Origin: JANYLN01 sp041687575
GTDB taxonomy: Bacteria > Planctomycetota > Phycisphaerae > UBA1845 > JANYLN01
Assembly (NCBI GenBank): GCA_041687575.1
Contig: JAWLBS010000001.1
Span: 9,418-73,417, forward strand
Reading direction: 5' to 3'
Length of the DNA: 64,000 nt
The stretch's first letter is position 1, and each line of letters opens with the position of its first letter. The translations under genes were made by a program, and so were the position numbers. The notes under the pieces were generated by a model. That model worked only from the letters and a program-made list of their open reading frames with translations, was not told the origin of the DNA and did no database searches. Below are positions 9,589 to 18,396 of this stretch, one piece after another.

Positions 9589-10701
9589 CTACTCGTAGTT
9601 GTCGAACTTCAGCGGCCGGGCGTTCAGGTCGAGAAGCTGCTGGATATCGGCCTTGTCGGTGCCGGCGGCGATCTCGTAGGAGAAGGTCTTCTGCTGGCCG
9701 GGCCTCAGCGTGATCAGCCAGCCGTGGCGACGGTCGATGTCGCGGCCTTCCACGCCGGCGGTCATCGGTTCGAGGGCGCCGACGTACGCGCCGCGCGGGC
9801 CCCAGTGCTGCCAGTTGCCCAGGCGCGGGAACTCGTTGCGGTTGAACCGGATCGACAGGGCGATCTTGCGCCGGCGATTGACCACCCCGCACAGGACCTG
9901 TCCGCTACGTGATGCGGCCGGCTCGATGTAGGCGAAGACCTCGCCGCGGCCTTTGTGGGCGGGCAAGGGGGGCGAGACCTTCCGGAACGGCCGGCCCTCG
10001 GCGAACCACTCGACGCTATCGCCGCGGGGCAGGACGGTCCCGCTGTAGCAGAACTCGCTGACTTGCGGCTCGAGCAGGGGGTACCCGAAGTTGATGTGCA
10101 GCAGCCACGCCATCTCCACCGGCTGATCGTCCACGTTCGTGAAAATGTCTTCGATGCGGATGGCATTTTCGCCCAACCGGCTGCGGATGGTCCGCTGCAG
10201 GTCGAGGTTCGGGCCGAAAAACCGCGAGGTCCGGACGCGGCCGCGGATCTCCATGTCGCCCCGACCGGCCCGCGGGTCGGGGTTGGTTATGACCACCTCG
10301 CCAGCCGGGGTGTGCGAGTGGGTGCCGTGCAGGGGCCAGTCGCGCCCGGCGTCACGGGCGGGCGCGCCGGTGTTGAGGGGACCGCAGCTGGTCAGCAGCC
10401 CGCCAGGAAACGCCTCCAGCCAGTCCATGTCGCGGCAATAGGCGATATCGGGGCTCTTGATGCCGTTGCCGCTGAGCCAGGTGAGCGACTGGCCGGCCAG
10501 GGTCGCGTCGACGATATCTAACCCACGGTCCAGTACGACCTTATAGCGCAGCCCGCCGCCGGTGTCGACCCAGGCGATGCGGACGCCGCGCGCGGGCGGC
10601 TCATCGAGCACGGCGGTCTCGATTCCGCCGAGCTGCAGCGGGTTGACGATCGGGGCATTGCGAAGGTCGTGGCGGGCGGGGTTCGAGCGGCGGGCGGCCA
10701 T
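9589..10701 (-). CDS. DUF4432 family protein (aldose-1-epimerase-like fold)
   Basis: 370 residues, no signal peptide, ATG preceded by AAAGGAAA. The sequence pattern (DTGGGLRYKVVLDRGLDIVDATLAG, GGLLTSCGP, PLHGTHSHTPA, WLLHINFGYPLL, NRNEFPRLGNWQHWG, EPMTAG) fits the DUF4432 group, which shares the galactose-mutarotase beta-sandwich. A sugar-binding or epimerising role on a cytoplasmic carbohydrate is likely from the fold, but no substrate is known to me. It has no operon partner and converges on mutS. Confidence 0.75.
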   Translation of the reverse strand: MAARRSNPARHDLRNAPIVNPLQLGGIETAVLDEPPARGVRIAWVDTGGGLRYKVVLDRGLDIVDATLAGQSLTWLSGNGIKSPDIAYCRDMDWLEAFPGGLLTSCGPLNTGAPARDAGRDWPLHGTHSHTPAGEVVITNPDPRAGRGDMEIRGRVRTSRFFGPNLDLQRTIRSRLGENAIRIEDIFTNVDDQPVEMAWLLHINFGYPLLEPQVSEFCYSGTVLPRGDSVEWFAEGRPFRKVSPPLPAHKGRGEVFAYIEPAASRSGQVLCGVVNRRRKIALSIRFNRNEFPRLGNWQHWGPRGAYVGALEPMTAGVEGRDIDRRHGWLITLRPGQQKTFSYEIAAGTDKADIQQLLDLNARPLKFDNYE

Positions 10702-11051
10702 GGGCGGTTTTTCCTTTCTTGCGACCGGCTGGATCGTTATTTACGAATATGTAACACCGCAACAGCGGAAAAGATCCTATCACATTGCAGGCTTCGGCGG
10801 AAACCTTTGCCTGTTTCGCGCATATAAATAAGATGCGGCGTCGCAGCCGGATCGGGACGGGCGGCAGTTTGCAGCCGTCCCGCTGAAATGGCAACGCCCG
10901 TGCCGCGACTGCGTTTGTGGGGGCGGATGCGGTTGCAGATGGTCTCGCCAGCCCGTGGACGTCGTCCATGGCAGCGGTGCTGCGCTCGCCGGGCTGTGAT
11001 GATTGGCAGGTAGGCGCGAAACAGATATGACTGACTGACAGGAGAGCGTGT
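10702..11051. other. Divergent intergenic region upstream of the HtrA gene
   Basis: No gene seen. The segment carries a CGGGACGG...CCGTCCCG hairpin near 10852-10885 without a T tract, and near its right end the promoter listed separately at 11003-11031. Confidence 0.5.
11003..11031 (+). promoter_or_regulatory. Sigma-70-type promoter of the HtrA protease gene
   Basis: TTGGCA (11003-11008), 17-bp spacer, TATGAC (11026-11031). Transcription would begin near 11038, giving a leader of about 14 bases that still contains the AGGAG site before the ATG at 11052. Confidence 0.5.
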
Positions 11052-12587
11052 ATGAGAACCGGACGGACGACGAAATTTGCCGCATGTACGATCGCCATCG
11101 CATTGTTCGGCGCCTCGGCGGGCGTCTACGGGCAGCAGGATCAGCAACAGCAGCGTTCTGCCAAGGGACCGCTGACCCCGCAGCAGCGGAATCTGCTCTC
11201 CCAGCTGAGCGACGCGATCCACGCGACCGCCGAGAGCGTCGAAAACAGCGTCGTGCACATCGAAACCACCAGCGTGAGCGAATCGCCGCTGAGGCGGCAG
11301 ATGCCCGGCGGTCAGGAGTTGCCCGAGGACCTGCGGGAGCAGCTGCGGCGGTTCTTCGGCGACCAGATGCCCCAGCAGCCCCGCGAGCAGGTCCGCCGAG
11401 GGCTCGGCAGCGGCATCGTCTTTGACAGGCAGGGGCACATCCTGACGAACAACCACGTGGTTGCCGAAGCCGAGCGCATCCGGGTGCTCTCCACCGACGG
11501 TCGTCCCTACATCGCCGAGGTCGTCGGCTCCGACCCGCTGACCGACGTGGCGGTGATCAAGATCACGGGCAAGTCCGTGGACCTGCCGCCGGCGCGGTTC
11601 GGGGATTCGAGCAAGGTCCGTGTCGGCGACCTGGTGCTGGCGGTCGGCAACCCGTTCGGGCTCGACTACTCGGTGACGATGGGCATCATCAGCGCCATGG
11701 GACGCAGCGGCCTGCAACTGGGGAGCATCTACTACCAGGACTTCCTGCAGACCGATGCGGCGATCAACCCGGGCAATTCCGGCGGGCCGCTGGTCAACAT
11801 GGAGGGCGAGGTGATCGGGCTGAACACCGCAATCGCCACCCAGACCGGCCAGTACGCCGGCGTGGGCTTTGCGATCCCGTCGGACCTGGCCACGCGGATC
11901 GCCCGGGTCCTGATCGAAAAGGGCGAGGTGACCCGCGGCTGGCTGGGCGTTTCCATCGAGGAGCTCACGCCGGGGCTGGCGCAATCCTTCGATTTCCCGG
12001 CCGAGCGGACGGGCGTGCTCGTCCAGGACGTCGTGCCCAATTCGCCTGCGGCCAAGGCAGGCTTTAAGAGCGGCGACATCATAATGGCCGTCGACGGCAG
12101 CGAAGTTCGCACCCCCTCGCAGCTGCAGACCATCGTCACGCTCACCCCGCCGGGGCAGGAGGTGACCTTCAGCGTCTGGCGGGACGGCGAAGAGATGGAA
12201 CTGACGGCCACGCTCGAACAGCTCAAGAGGGAATACCTTCGTGGCATGGGCGAGAACGGTGCGCCCGGCGAGCCCGGCACGCCTTCGGAGTACCAGTCCG
12301 AGGAACTCGGCATGACGGCCGTCACGCCGACCGCGGCTGTTGCCGAGAAGTTCGGGTGGACCGAAACGCCCAAGGGTGCCCTGGTGACCGAAGTCGAAGG
12401 GGCAGGCGAAGCGGCGAGCCTGGGCATCCGGCCGGGCGACGTGATCGTGCGGGTGCAGAACCAGCCGATCGAGTCGGCCCGTGACTTGCGGCAGGCGATG
12501 GGGGAGGTCTCGCTCGCCGACGGCTTCCGGATGTACATCCGCAACCCGCGGGCGGGTGGCCGGTACGTCTACGTGCAGCGGGGCTGA
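11052..12587 (+). CDS. degP: Periplasmic serine protease, HtrA/DegP family
   Basis: 511 residues with an N-terminal signal peptide (basic start, hydrophobic core CTIAIALFGASAG, cut near VYG-QQ), so it acts outside the cytoplasmic membrane on misfolded proteins. The trypsin-like domain has the full triad: His135 in TNNHVV, Asp165 in LTDVAVIK and Ser243 in NPGNSGGP. Two PDZ domains follow (GWLGVSIEEL..., about 298-390; LGMTAVTPTAAVAEKFGW..., about 418-500), the DegP/DegQ arrangement. AGGAG lies 8 bp before the ATG. It is followed by a strong terminator, so it is probably transcribed alone. The name DegP versus DegQ cannot be decided from sequence. Confidence 0.93.
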   Translation: MRTGRTTKFAACTIAIALFGASAGVYGQQDQQQQRSAKGPLTPQQRNLLSQLSDAIHATAESVENSVVHIETTSVSESPLRRQMPGGQELPEDLREQLRRFFGDQMPQQPREQVRRGLGSGIVFDRQGHILTNNHVVAEAERIRVLSTDGRPYIAEVVGSDPLTDVAVIKITGKSVDLPPARFGDSSKVRVGDLVLAVGNPFGLDYSVTMGIISAMGRSGLQLGSIYYQDFLQTDAAINPGNSGGPLVNMEGEVIGLNTAIATQTGQYAGVGFAIPSDLATRIARVLIEKGEVTRGWLGVSIEELTPGLAQSFDFPAERTGVLVQDVVPNSPAAKAGFKSGDIIMAVDGSEVRTPSQLQTIVTLTPPGQEVTFSVWRDGEEMELTATLEQLKREYLRGMGENGAPGEPGTPSEYQSEELGMTAVTPTAAVAEKFGWTETPKGALVTEVEGAGEAASLGIRPGDVIVRVQNQPIESARDLRQAMGEVSLADGFRMYIRNPRAGGRYVYVQRG

Positions 12588-12624
12588 TCCGGCGGTCGCC
12601 CTCCAAGGCAGGCGCAAGAGAAAA

Positions 12625-12665
12625 GCGGGCCGGCATCCCTCGCGGTTGCCGGCCCGCCTTGTTTG
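12625..12665 (+). terminator. Rho-independent terminator after the HtrA gene
   Basis: Perfect 11-bp stem GCGGGCCGGCA / TGCCGGCCCGC with an 11-base loop, followed by CTTGTTTGT, 37 bp after the stop codon. Confidence 0.85.
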
Positions 12666-12883
12666 TAAAGGTTGTCCGTTGCGGTGCGATTCTAAAGGCA
12701 CTTTGGTGTGTCCGTACCCTTAGCCGGTTTCGAAGCCATTCCGTCAACGGACACTACATTTGTAGCCGCCCGACGCGAAAATGCAAGCCTTTCGGTGACT
12801 TAGGTCATCCGGGCTCGCAGCGCCGCCGGGGGCTGTCATTGTGAGCCCAGCGCCCCGCTCAGGATGACGGCCGCGTGCCCCTG

Positions 12884-12912
12884 TTGGCTGGACGGCGGCC
12901 GGCTGATATACT
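12884..12912 (+). promoter_or_regulatory. Sigma-70-type promoter of the PIN-TRAM protein gene
   Basis: TTGGCT (12884-12889), exact 17-bp spacer, TATACT (12907-12912). Transcription near 12919 would give a leader of about 120 bases to the ATG at 13039. Confidence 0.6.
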
Positions 12913-13038
12913 CACCCCTGACGGTGCCCGGTTCATCGGATGTTTCGGGCCGGCCCGGCGTGTGCCGCAGCCTGCGGTCGCGGGCTCGCATCGCATTTCG
13001 AGACGGGCCTTAAGAATGTCCGGGCACAGGAGAAGACC

Positions 13039-14181
13039 ATGCTGCTGTACGCCGTACGATTCCTGTTTACGGTGCTGGTCCTGGCGCTGACCTGGACCTA
13101 CATCATCGAAGCCGGCATCACCGAGGGCATCGTGCCGCTGTGGCTGGTCAGCGGCAGCATCAGCCTGTCAGTCATCATCATCCTGATCGAGTGGCTCTTG
13201 CCCCGCAAGAGCCTGCGCGTGCTTGGGGGGCTGTTCTTCGGCCTGCTGATGGGCATGGTGATCGGCTATGCGCTCAGCCTGGTGGTCGACCTGATCGACG
13301 AGACGATGGTCCCGCAGGAGTGGCGGCTGGGCCGGCCATCGGCCCTGTTCCTGACGATCAAGATGCTCCTGGGCCTGATCAGCGTCTACTTCTGCATCAG
13401 CTTCGTCCTGCAGACCAAGGACGATATCCGGTTCATCATCCCCTACGTCGAGTTCAGCCGGCAGACCAAGGGCACCCGCCCGGTCCTGCTGGATACCTCG
13501 ACGATCATCGACGGCCGGATCGCCGACGTGTGCGGCACGGGGGTGCTGGATGCCCCGCTGATCGTGCCGCGGTTCGTGCTGCACGAGTTGCAGGCCGTCG
13601 CCGACAGCGGGGATCGCCTGAAGCGCAATCGCGGCCGCCGCGGCCTGGACATCCTCAACCAGATGCAGCGCGACAGCAAAATCGACATCGACATCATGGA
13701 GCCCCGCTGGCGAAGCGGTCAGCAGAACGAGGACGTCGACCAGAAGCTGATCTCGATGGCCCTGGAGCTCGAGGGGCGGATCATGACCAGCGACTTCAAT
13801 CTGGCCAAGGTCGCGCAGCTGCGCGGCGTGCAGGTCATCAACCTCAACGACGTCGGCAACGCCCTGCGCCCGGTGGTCCTGCCCGGCGAGACCCTCGCCG
13901 TCAGGGTCATCCGCCACGGAGAGGAGCCGACCCAGGGCGTGGGCTACCTCGACGACGGCACGATGGTTGTAATCGAGGGCGGGCGCGACAAGATCGGCCA
14001 GGAAGTCAACATCGTCATCACCAGCGGACTGCAGACCTCGGCCGGCCGAATGCTCTTCGGGCGGGTCGGCGGGCCGCAGCCGGCGCGGGGGCAGCGGAAC
14101 CGGGGGCCGACGCCGGCCGCGGCCGTGCAGACCCTGGACGGCACCGACGAGTCGAGCGAAGGCTCGTCGGCTCGGGGATGA
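13039..14181 (+). CDS. Membrane-anchored PIN/TRAM domain protein (YacL-like)
   Basis: 380 residues from the ATG at 13039 with AGGAG in front; an in-frame ATG at 12940 would add 33 unlikely residues. Four hydrophobic segments fill about residues 2-125. A PIN nuclease domain follows: VLLDTSTIIDGRIADV near 150, LHELQ near 182, DVDQKLISMA near 234 and IMTSDFNLAKVA near 250 carry the usual acidic residues. The end holds a TRAM RNA-binding domain (VRVIRHGEEPTQGVGYLDDGTMVVIEGG). The layout is that of Bacillus YacL; an RNA-cleaving role at the membrane is inferred from the domains. Confidence 0.88.
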   Translation: MLLYAVRFLFTVLVLALTWTYIIEAGITEGIVPLWLVSGSISLSVIIILIEWLLPRKSLRVLGGLFFGLLMGMVIGYALSLVVDLIDETMVPQEWRLGRPSALFLTIKMLLGLISVYFCISFVLQTKDDIRFIIPYVEFSRQTKGTRPVLLDTSTIIDGRIADVCGTGVLDAPLIVPRFVLHELQAVADSGDRLKRNRGRRGLDILNQMQRDSKIDIDIMEPRWRSGQQNEDVDQKLISMALELEGRIMTSDFNLAKVAQLRGVQVINLNDVGNALRPVVLPGETLAVRVIRHGEEPTQGVGYLDDGTMVVIEGGRDKIGQEVNIVITSGLQTSAGRMLFGRVGGPQPARGQRNRGPTPAAAVQTLDGTDESSEGSSARG

Positions 14182-14318
14182 TCTGCGTGGTCAATTCGAG
14201 CAGAGGCTGCCTGTCCACGTGGGCGTTTGCCGCGTGCCGACCCGCGCGTTGCCCGCCCGGCTCGTGCTCCAGAAGCTCTCGACATCATCGGCGGTCTGCC
14301 TGGCTGGCCTGCTCCAGT

Positions 14319-14348
14319 AAAAAGGCCGGTCATCAGACCGGCCTTTTT
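14319..14348. terminator. Bidirectional terminator between PIN-TRAM gene and tRNA-Pro
   Basis: Perfect 13-bp palindromic hairpin AAAAAGGCCGGTC / GACCGGCCTTTTT with a 4-base loop. A-run and T-run on either side make it functional on both strands: for the + gene upstream and for the minus-strand tRNA, which ends 3 bp away. Confidence 0.9.
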
Positions 14349-14350
14349 AC

Positions 14351-14425
14351 TCGGGGCGACTGGATTCGAACCAGCGACCTCTTGACCCCCAGTCAAGCGC
14401 GCTAACCAGGCTGCGCCACGCCCCG
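14351..14425 (-). tRNA. tRNA-Pro (anticodon GGG)
   Basis: Cloverleaf on the minus strand: acceptor CGGGGCG / CGCCCCG plus discriminator A, D-arm GCGCAGCCTGGTTAGCGC, anticodon stem CTTGA/TCAAG around loop CTGGGGG, and T-arm with GGTTCGAATCC. The loop gives anticodon GGG, reading CCC/CCU proline codons. The 3' CCA is not encoded. Confidence 0.95.
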
Positions 14426-14437
14426 GAACTTCCCGTC

Positions 14438-14467
14438 AGTCTACGGCCTTGTGCCGCTCGATGTCAA
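14438..14467 (-). promoter_or_regulatory. Promoter of tRNA-Pro
   Basis: On the minus strand TTGACA (14462-14467), an 18-bp spacer and TAGACT (14438-14443), ending 12 bp before the tRNA 5' end. Confidence 0.7.
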
Positions 14468-14941
14468 CTCTGTCGGATGAATCGACCGCCGTTCCATCGC
14501 CGTCACCCTCGGCCCCGATACCACCTGCATCTCGGCTCCCGACGAGACCTGCCGGCGACGCACACCCCGCGCGGTCGTCAGATCCGGCCGCAGGCATCTC
14601 ATCCACGACTGTCTGAGCTGCAAGCAGATCGATCCGCTTGCCCTGTCCAGGTCATCGTCCTGCCGGTCGCGGCAGCCGGCCCTGCCGCCATCGGCCAGAC
14701 CGCAGTATCAGTCCGCCCGAACTCCGCAAAGGATTGGCGTCTGGCCGCAGCGGCCAAACGGGCGTCCCGGAGCATCCCACTGCAGACAGATGGGCCGGGT
14801 TTGGGCTCGACCGTCGAAGCTGTCCGACCGATGGTTCTTCCGACCGAAAATTGGTACGATACACTATCTGAAGCGGTCCGGGCCGGTTGCGATGCCGCTG
14901 CCGGCAGGATCGGACAACAGGAATCGGCCGGCTGCCAAAGC
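14468..14941. other. Intergenic region before the sugar-transferase trio
   Basis: A frame is open from 14477 into the transferase gene, but its translation is low-complexity and Arg/Pro-rich, so I do not count it as part of the protein. ATTGGTACGATACACTATC near 14850-14870 is AT-richer and may carry the promoter, but no clear box pair is present. Confidence 0.4.
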
Positions 14942-15631
14942 ATGAAGCGCGATAAACCTGCCGTACAATCCGCCCGCCAGCCCCCCGGCAGGCTCTACCT
15001 GCCGGTCAAGCGGACCCTCGACCTGCTCGTGTCGCTGGTCCTGATGGTCCTGCTCGCGCCCCTGATGGTCCTGCTCGCCGTCGCCATCCGCCTCGAATCG
15101 TGCGGACCGGCGATCTTTCGCCAGGAGCGGGCCGGCCAGGGTCTTCAGCCGTTCATCTGCTATAAGTTCCGGACGATGCGCGTCGACGTCGACCCCTACG
15201 GCGCCAGCCCCCACAGCCGCAGCGACCCCCGCATCACCCGCGTCGGCCGGCTGCTCCGCGAGACCAGCCTCGACGAACTGCCCCAGCTGCTTAACGTGCT
15301 AAGGGGCGAGATGAGCCTCGTCGGCCCCCGGCCCCTCTACGTCCGCCAGGCCGCCGAGTGGACCCCCCGCCAGCGCCGCCGCCTCGAGGTCAAACCCGGC
15401 CTGACCGGCATGGCCCAGGTCGCCGGCCGCGGGGCCCTGACCATCGAAGACAAACTCGAACTCGACGTGCGCTACGTCGAGCAGGCATCGCTGTGGACCG
15501 ATTGCCGGTTGATCTGGGCAACCGCGCGCTCCCTGCTCAGTTCCCGGGACATCTACGAAAAACAGTATTCGCGCCAGGCCGACGTCGAGCCTGACGCCGT
15601 CCTCCGACAACAGGAGCAGCACAGGCAGTGA
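14942..15631 (+). CDS. Undecaprenyl-phosphate sugar-1-phosphate transferase
   Basis: 229 residues from the ATG at 14942. It has the compact bacterial sugar transferase layout (PF02397; PglC-like or the C-terminal half of WcaJ): basic N-terminus with VKRTLDLLVS, a membrane segment (LVLMVLLAPLMVLLAVAIRL), then GPAIFRQERAGQG, YKFRTM, RITRVGRLLRETSLDELPQLLNVLRGEMSLVGPRPL and KPGLTGMAQVAGR. It would move a sugar 1-phosphate from a nucleotide sugar to undecaprenyl phosphate at the inner membrane, the first step of an exopolysaccharide or O-unit. Its stop overlaps the next start by 4 bases. Confidence 0.92.
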   Translation: MKRDKPAVQSARQPPGRLYLPVKRTLDLLVSLVLMVLLAPLMVLLAVAIRLESCGPAIFRQERAGQGLQPFICYKFRTMRVDVDPYGASPHSRSDPRITRVGRLLRETSLDELPQLLNVLRGEMSLVGPRPLYVRQAAEWTPRQRRRLEVKPGLTGMAQVAGRGALTIEDKLELDVRYVEQASLWTDCRLIWATARSLLSSRDIYEKQYSRQADVEPDAVLRQQEQHRQ

Positions 15632-16758
15632 AGCCGGACAGACTTGTCATCGCCTTTACATGCACCGGCCGGCGCGTTCAACTCGTCCGGCATTTCCGGC
15701 GGGCCTGCGCCCGGCTCGGCGTCGAGCCCTTCCTGCTCGGCCTGGACTCCCAGCCGGCCCTCGCCCCGGCCACCTACTACTGCGACCAGAGCCTGACCGT
15801 CCCAGCCGGCGGCGAAAAAGGCTTCAGCGAGGCCGTACTCGATATCGTCCAGCAGCGCCGCGTCGACCTGCTCGTCCCCCTGGCCGACCCCGACCTGGTC
15901 CCGCTGGCGGCGATCCGACCCCAGCTTGTGCAGGCCGGCTGTTTGCCCGCCTTCGGCACGATGCGAACCACCGACATCTCCCGCGACAAGCTGCGGACCT
16001 GCCGCTTCTTCAGCGAGATCGGCCTGGCGACGCCCCGCACCTGCCTGCTGCCGGAGGCCATGGCCGACAGTCGCCAGCCCCTGCCTGCCTTCGTCAAGCC
16101 CCGCGGCGGCTCGGCCGGCAAGCACGCCTTCGCCGTCGAGGCGTGGGACATGCTGCCCGGCTGGATTACCGCCCGCGGCGACGATTTCGTCGTCCAGGAG
16201 CTGCTGGACGGCCAGGAGGTCACGGTCGACGTCTTCATCGCCCCCGACGGGCGGCCCCGCTGTGCCGTGCCCCGCCTGCGCATTGAGGTTCGCGGCGGCG
16301 AGGTCACCAAGTCGCAGGTCCGCCTGGACCCCGAGGTCATGCGGCAGGCCGAGCAGATCGCCGCGGCCCTGCCGGACGCCTTCGGCGTGATCAACATCCA
16401 GGGCTTCATCCGCTCCGACGGCACCATCGGCTGGACCGAGATCAACCCCCGCTTCGGCGGCGGCAGTCCCCTGTCGATCGAGGCCGGCGCCGACCTGCCC
16501 GCCTGGCTGGTCAGCCTTGCCCTGGGTCGCCAGCCGGATTACGACGTGCCGATCCGCGACGGCATGACCATGCTGCGCTTCGACGACGCCGTCTACCTCA
16601 ACGGCCACGGCACCATCGACTACGGCACCGACGCGGCCACCGCCGGCAGCCTTCGCCAGCCGACCGCCGCCGACAACGCGTCGATCCAGACCGCCGCCGA
16701 CGAGCCTTCCGCTGCCGTCTGCTCGCCTGCCAGTCAGCCGCCCGAGGCGAAGTCATGA
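15628..16758 (+). CDS. ATP-grasp domain protein (carbamoyl-phosphate-synthase-like)
   Basis: 376 residues from GTG 15628, which overlaps the upstream stop (GTGA). The N-terminal part is a pre-ATP-grasp Rossmann-like domain (MKPDRLVIAFTCTGRR, PLADPDLVPLA); the ATP-grasp part shows PAFVKPRGGSAGK near 152, VVQELLDGQEVTVDVF near 188 and TEINPRFGGGSPL near 270, which supply nucleotide and Mg ligands. ATP-grasp enzymes join a carboxylate to an amine or thiol through an acyl phosphate. Its place between a sugar transferase and a HAD phosphatase suggests it modifies a glycan precursor, but the substrate is unknown. The last ~50 residues are low-complexity. Confidence 0.85.
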   Translation: MKPDRLVIAFTCTGRRVQLVRHFRRACARLGVEPFLLGLDSQPALAPATYYCDQSLTVPAGGEKGFSEAVLDIVQQRRVDLLVPLADPDLVPLAAIRPQLVQAGCLPAFGTMRTTDISRDKLRTCRFFSEIGLATPRTCLLPEAMADSRQPLPAFVKPRGGSAGKHAFAVEAWDMLPGWITARGDDFVVQELLDGQEVTVDVFIAPDGRPRCAVPRLRIEVRGGEVTKSQVRLDPEVMRQAEQIAAALPDAFGVINIQGFIRSDGTIGWTEINPRFGGGSPLSIEAGADLPAWLVSLALGRQPDYDVPIRDGMTMLRFDDAVYLNGHGTIDYGTDAATAGSLRQPTAADNASIQTAADEPSAAVCSPASQPPEAKS

Positions 16759-17480
16759 CCGGCGCCGCACCCGGAGACATCCCCGTCCTGGCTGCCAGCG
16801 GCTCCCTCGTCGCCTTCGACATGGACGACACGCTCTACGGCGAGATCGACTACGTCCGCTCCGGCTTTGCCGCCGTCGCCAGCTATTTGGCTGATCGTCT
16901 TGCCGGCCCGTCCGCCGACTCGATTCGCCAGCGGATGTGGCATCACTTTCACCATGGCGACCGCCGCAAGGTCTTCAATACCGTGTTGGCCGAACTCAGC
17001 GCCCCGGCTGGCGTGACGGTCGAATCGCTGGTCGAGTGCTACCGCCTCCACACCCCGGCGATCCGGCTGCGACCGGAGGCCGAGTCGGTCCTGAACTCGC
17101 TGCGAGTCGCCGGCGCCCGGCTGGCGGTCGTGACCGACGGCCCACTCTGCCAGCAGCAGCCAAAGGCCAACGCCCTCGACTTGGCCCGACACGTCGACGA
17201 GATCGTTTTCACCGACGCCCTGGGTCTCGGCTGCAGCAAACCCTCGCCAGCCGCTTTCGAACACCTGATGCAGCGCTTCGCTCTGTCCGGCGGCCGCTGC
17301 GCGTACGTGGCCGACAACCCCCGCAAGGATTTCGTCGCCCCGCGCCGCCTCGGCTGGCTCGCCCTGCAGTACCTGCCCGACGAGGGCATCTACTGCCGCG
17401 AGCAGCCCCCGCCCGGCGGCCAGCCCCACGCCATCATCCACGACCTGCGCGACGTCCTGCAGTACATCCGCCTGGCGTGA
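16755..17480 (+). CDS. HAD-family hydrolase
   Basis: 241 residues; its ATG overlaps the previous stop by 4 bases (ATGA). HAD motifs are all present: motif I AFDMDDTLYG near residue 22, motif II VVTDGP near 125, Lys of motif III in CSKPSPAAF near 161, motif IV YVADNPRKDF near 183. A helical cap lies between motifs I and II. This is a phosphatase layout, probably for a sugar phosphate or a similar small molecule, and tight coupling to the two upstream genes suggests one pathway. No membrane segment or signal peptide. Confidence 0.88.
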   Translation: MTGAAPGDIPVLAASGSLVAFDMDDTLYGEIDYVRSGFAAVASYLADRLAGPSADSIRQRMWHHFHHGDRRKVFNTVLAELSAPAGVTVESLVECYRLHTPAIRLRPEAESVLNSLRVAGARLAVVTDGPLCQQQPKANALDLARHVDEIVFTDALGLGCSKPSPAAFEHLMQRFALSGGRCAYVADNPRKDFVAPRRLGWLALQYLPDEGIYCREQPPPGGQPHAIIHDLRDVLQYIRLA

Positions 17481-17492
17481 CACGCAACCACC

Positions 17493-18386
17493 TCACCCCC
17501 GCCTCAACTGCCCCAGCGCAATCCCCTGCTCCCCCGCCACCGAGTACAGCAACCACGCATCATCCCCCTCCACGAACACGGAAGGGTCCCGCAGCTGACA
17601 AACCGCCCCCGAAACCGCCCCCGCCCGCGACGCCTCCACCGGCAGCAGGCCCCCTTCGTACTCCGCCTCCGGCGCCAGCACCAGCGACTCAACCCCTGGC
17701 TGCCACTGGCGCCAGTCCCCCGTCATCGCCATCCGCGCAACAAGCACGCTCTCGGGCGCATCCCCGATCCGCGTAAAGAATACCCACAGATCATCCCCCT
17801 CCACCAGCACTGCCGCATGACGCATCCGCGGGATGATCGCCGGCCCCCGCTCAAAGGGCGTAAACCCGTCCCGGCTGCGCAGCATCACGCCGCTTTCGTT
17901 GAGGTCCTTGGCGATCGCGTAGTGCCACCCGTTGTGTTGCCATACACGAAAGTAGAACGGCCCCAGCACCGCCGGCGAGGCGACGAAACGCAGCCCGTCC
18001 GCCGATGTCGCCACGTAACTCACCTGCGGCGGCTGGCCGTCCTGCTTGCCGTGGAAGTACATCCGGATCTGCCGGCGGTCCTCATCAATGTGCACGTCCG
18101 GCGAGGCGATGTGCCCGAGCGCCGCCGTCTGCTCCAGCCGCAGCGCGCCGGGGGCGTGGATCGTCCACGGTCCCTCGACCGCGTCGGCGTATGCCAGCCG
18201 GATATACTTGCCGCCGTGATGCGCAAAGTACAGGTAGTACCGCCCCAGCGGCTCGGCGATCCACGCCGGCACCCGGATCAGCGACGGCCCGTTGATGTTG
18301 GCCGCCTCCTCGCCCGAAAGCCCCGGCATGTCTGGCCGGATGATCGGGTTGGCGGGGTGACGACTGACCTGCCAGACAGTGTCCAT
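17493..18386 (-). CDS. GH43-like five-bladed beta-propeller glycosidase
   Basis: 297 residues, no signal peptide. Pattern typical of GH43/GH32/GH62/GH130-type propellers: HPANPIIRPDMPG at the start, NGPSLIRVP, YYLYFAHHGGKYIRLAYAD, GPW, SPDVHIDEDRRQIRMYFHG, LRDPSVFVEGDDAWLLYS near the end. Acidic residues in the SPDVH, LRDPS and other blades could serve in catalysis, but I cannot assign them with certainty. It starts 10 bp after the lipoprotein esterase stop, so the two form an operon. Absence of a visible export signal is odd if it acts on polymer. Confidence 0.72.
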   Translation of the reverse strand: MDTVWQVSRHPANPIIRPDMPGLSGEEAANINGPSLIRVPAWIAEPLGRYYLYFAHHGGKYIRLAYADAVEGPWTIHAPGALRLEQTAALGHIASPDVHIDEDRRQIRMYFHGKQDGQPPQVSYVATSADGLRFVASPAVLGPFYFRVWQHNGWHYAIAKDLNESGVMLRSRDGFTPFERGPAIIPRMRHAAVLVEGDDLWVFFTRIGDAPESVLVARMAMTGDWRQWQPGVESLVLAPEAEYEGGLLPVEASRAGAVSGAVCQLRDPSVFVEGDDAWLLYSVAGEQGIALGQLRRG

Positions 18387-18396
18387 GCACTCACCG

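Larger units (their letters stand above)
12588..13038. other. Intergenic region: terminator, repeat and promoter
   Basis: Contains the terminator at 12625-12665, a degenerate copy of the TCATTnTGAGC...CAGGATGAC dispersed repeat (about 12835-12871) and the promoter at 12884-12912. No gene seen. Confidence 0.5.

Noticed and set aside
6794..9892. 1032-codon open frame on the minus strand opposite mutS
   Set aside because: It lies antisense to a complete mutS, is rich in Arg/Pro/Leu/Gln from high-GC third positions and shows no domain. Similar long antisense frames oppose the HD-GYP gene (2900-4585), the HtrA gene (10737-12701), dnaE (21709-23454), the GH78 gene (29061-30815) and gatB (45002-46564).
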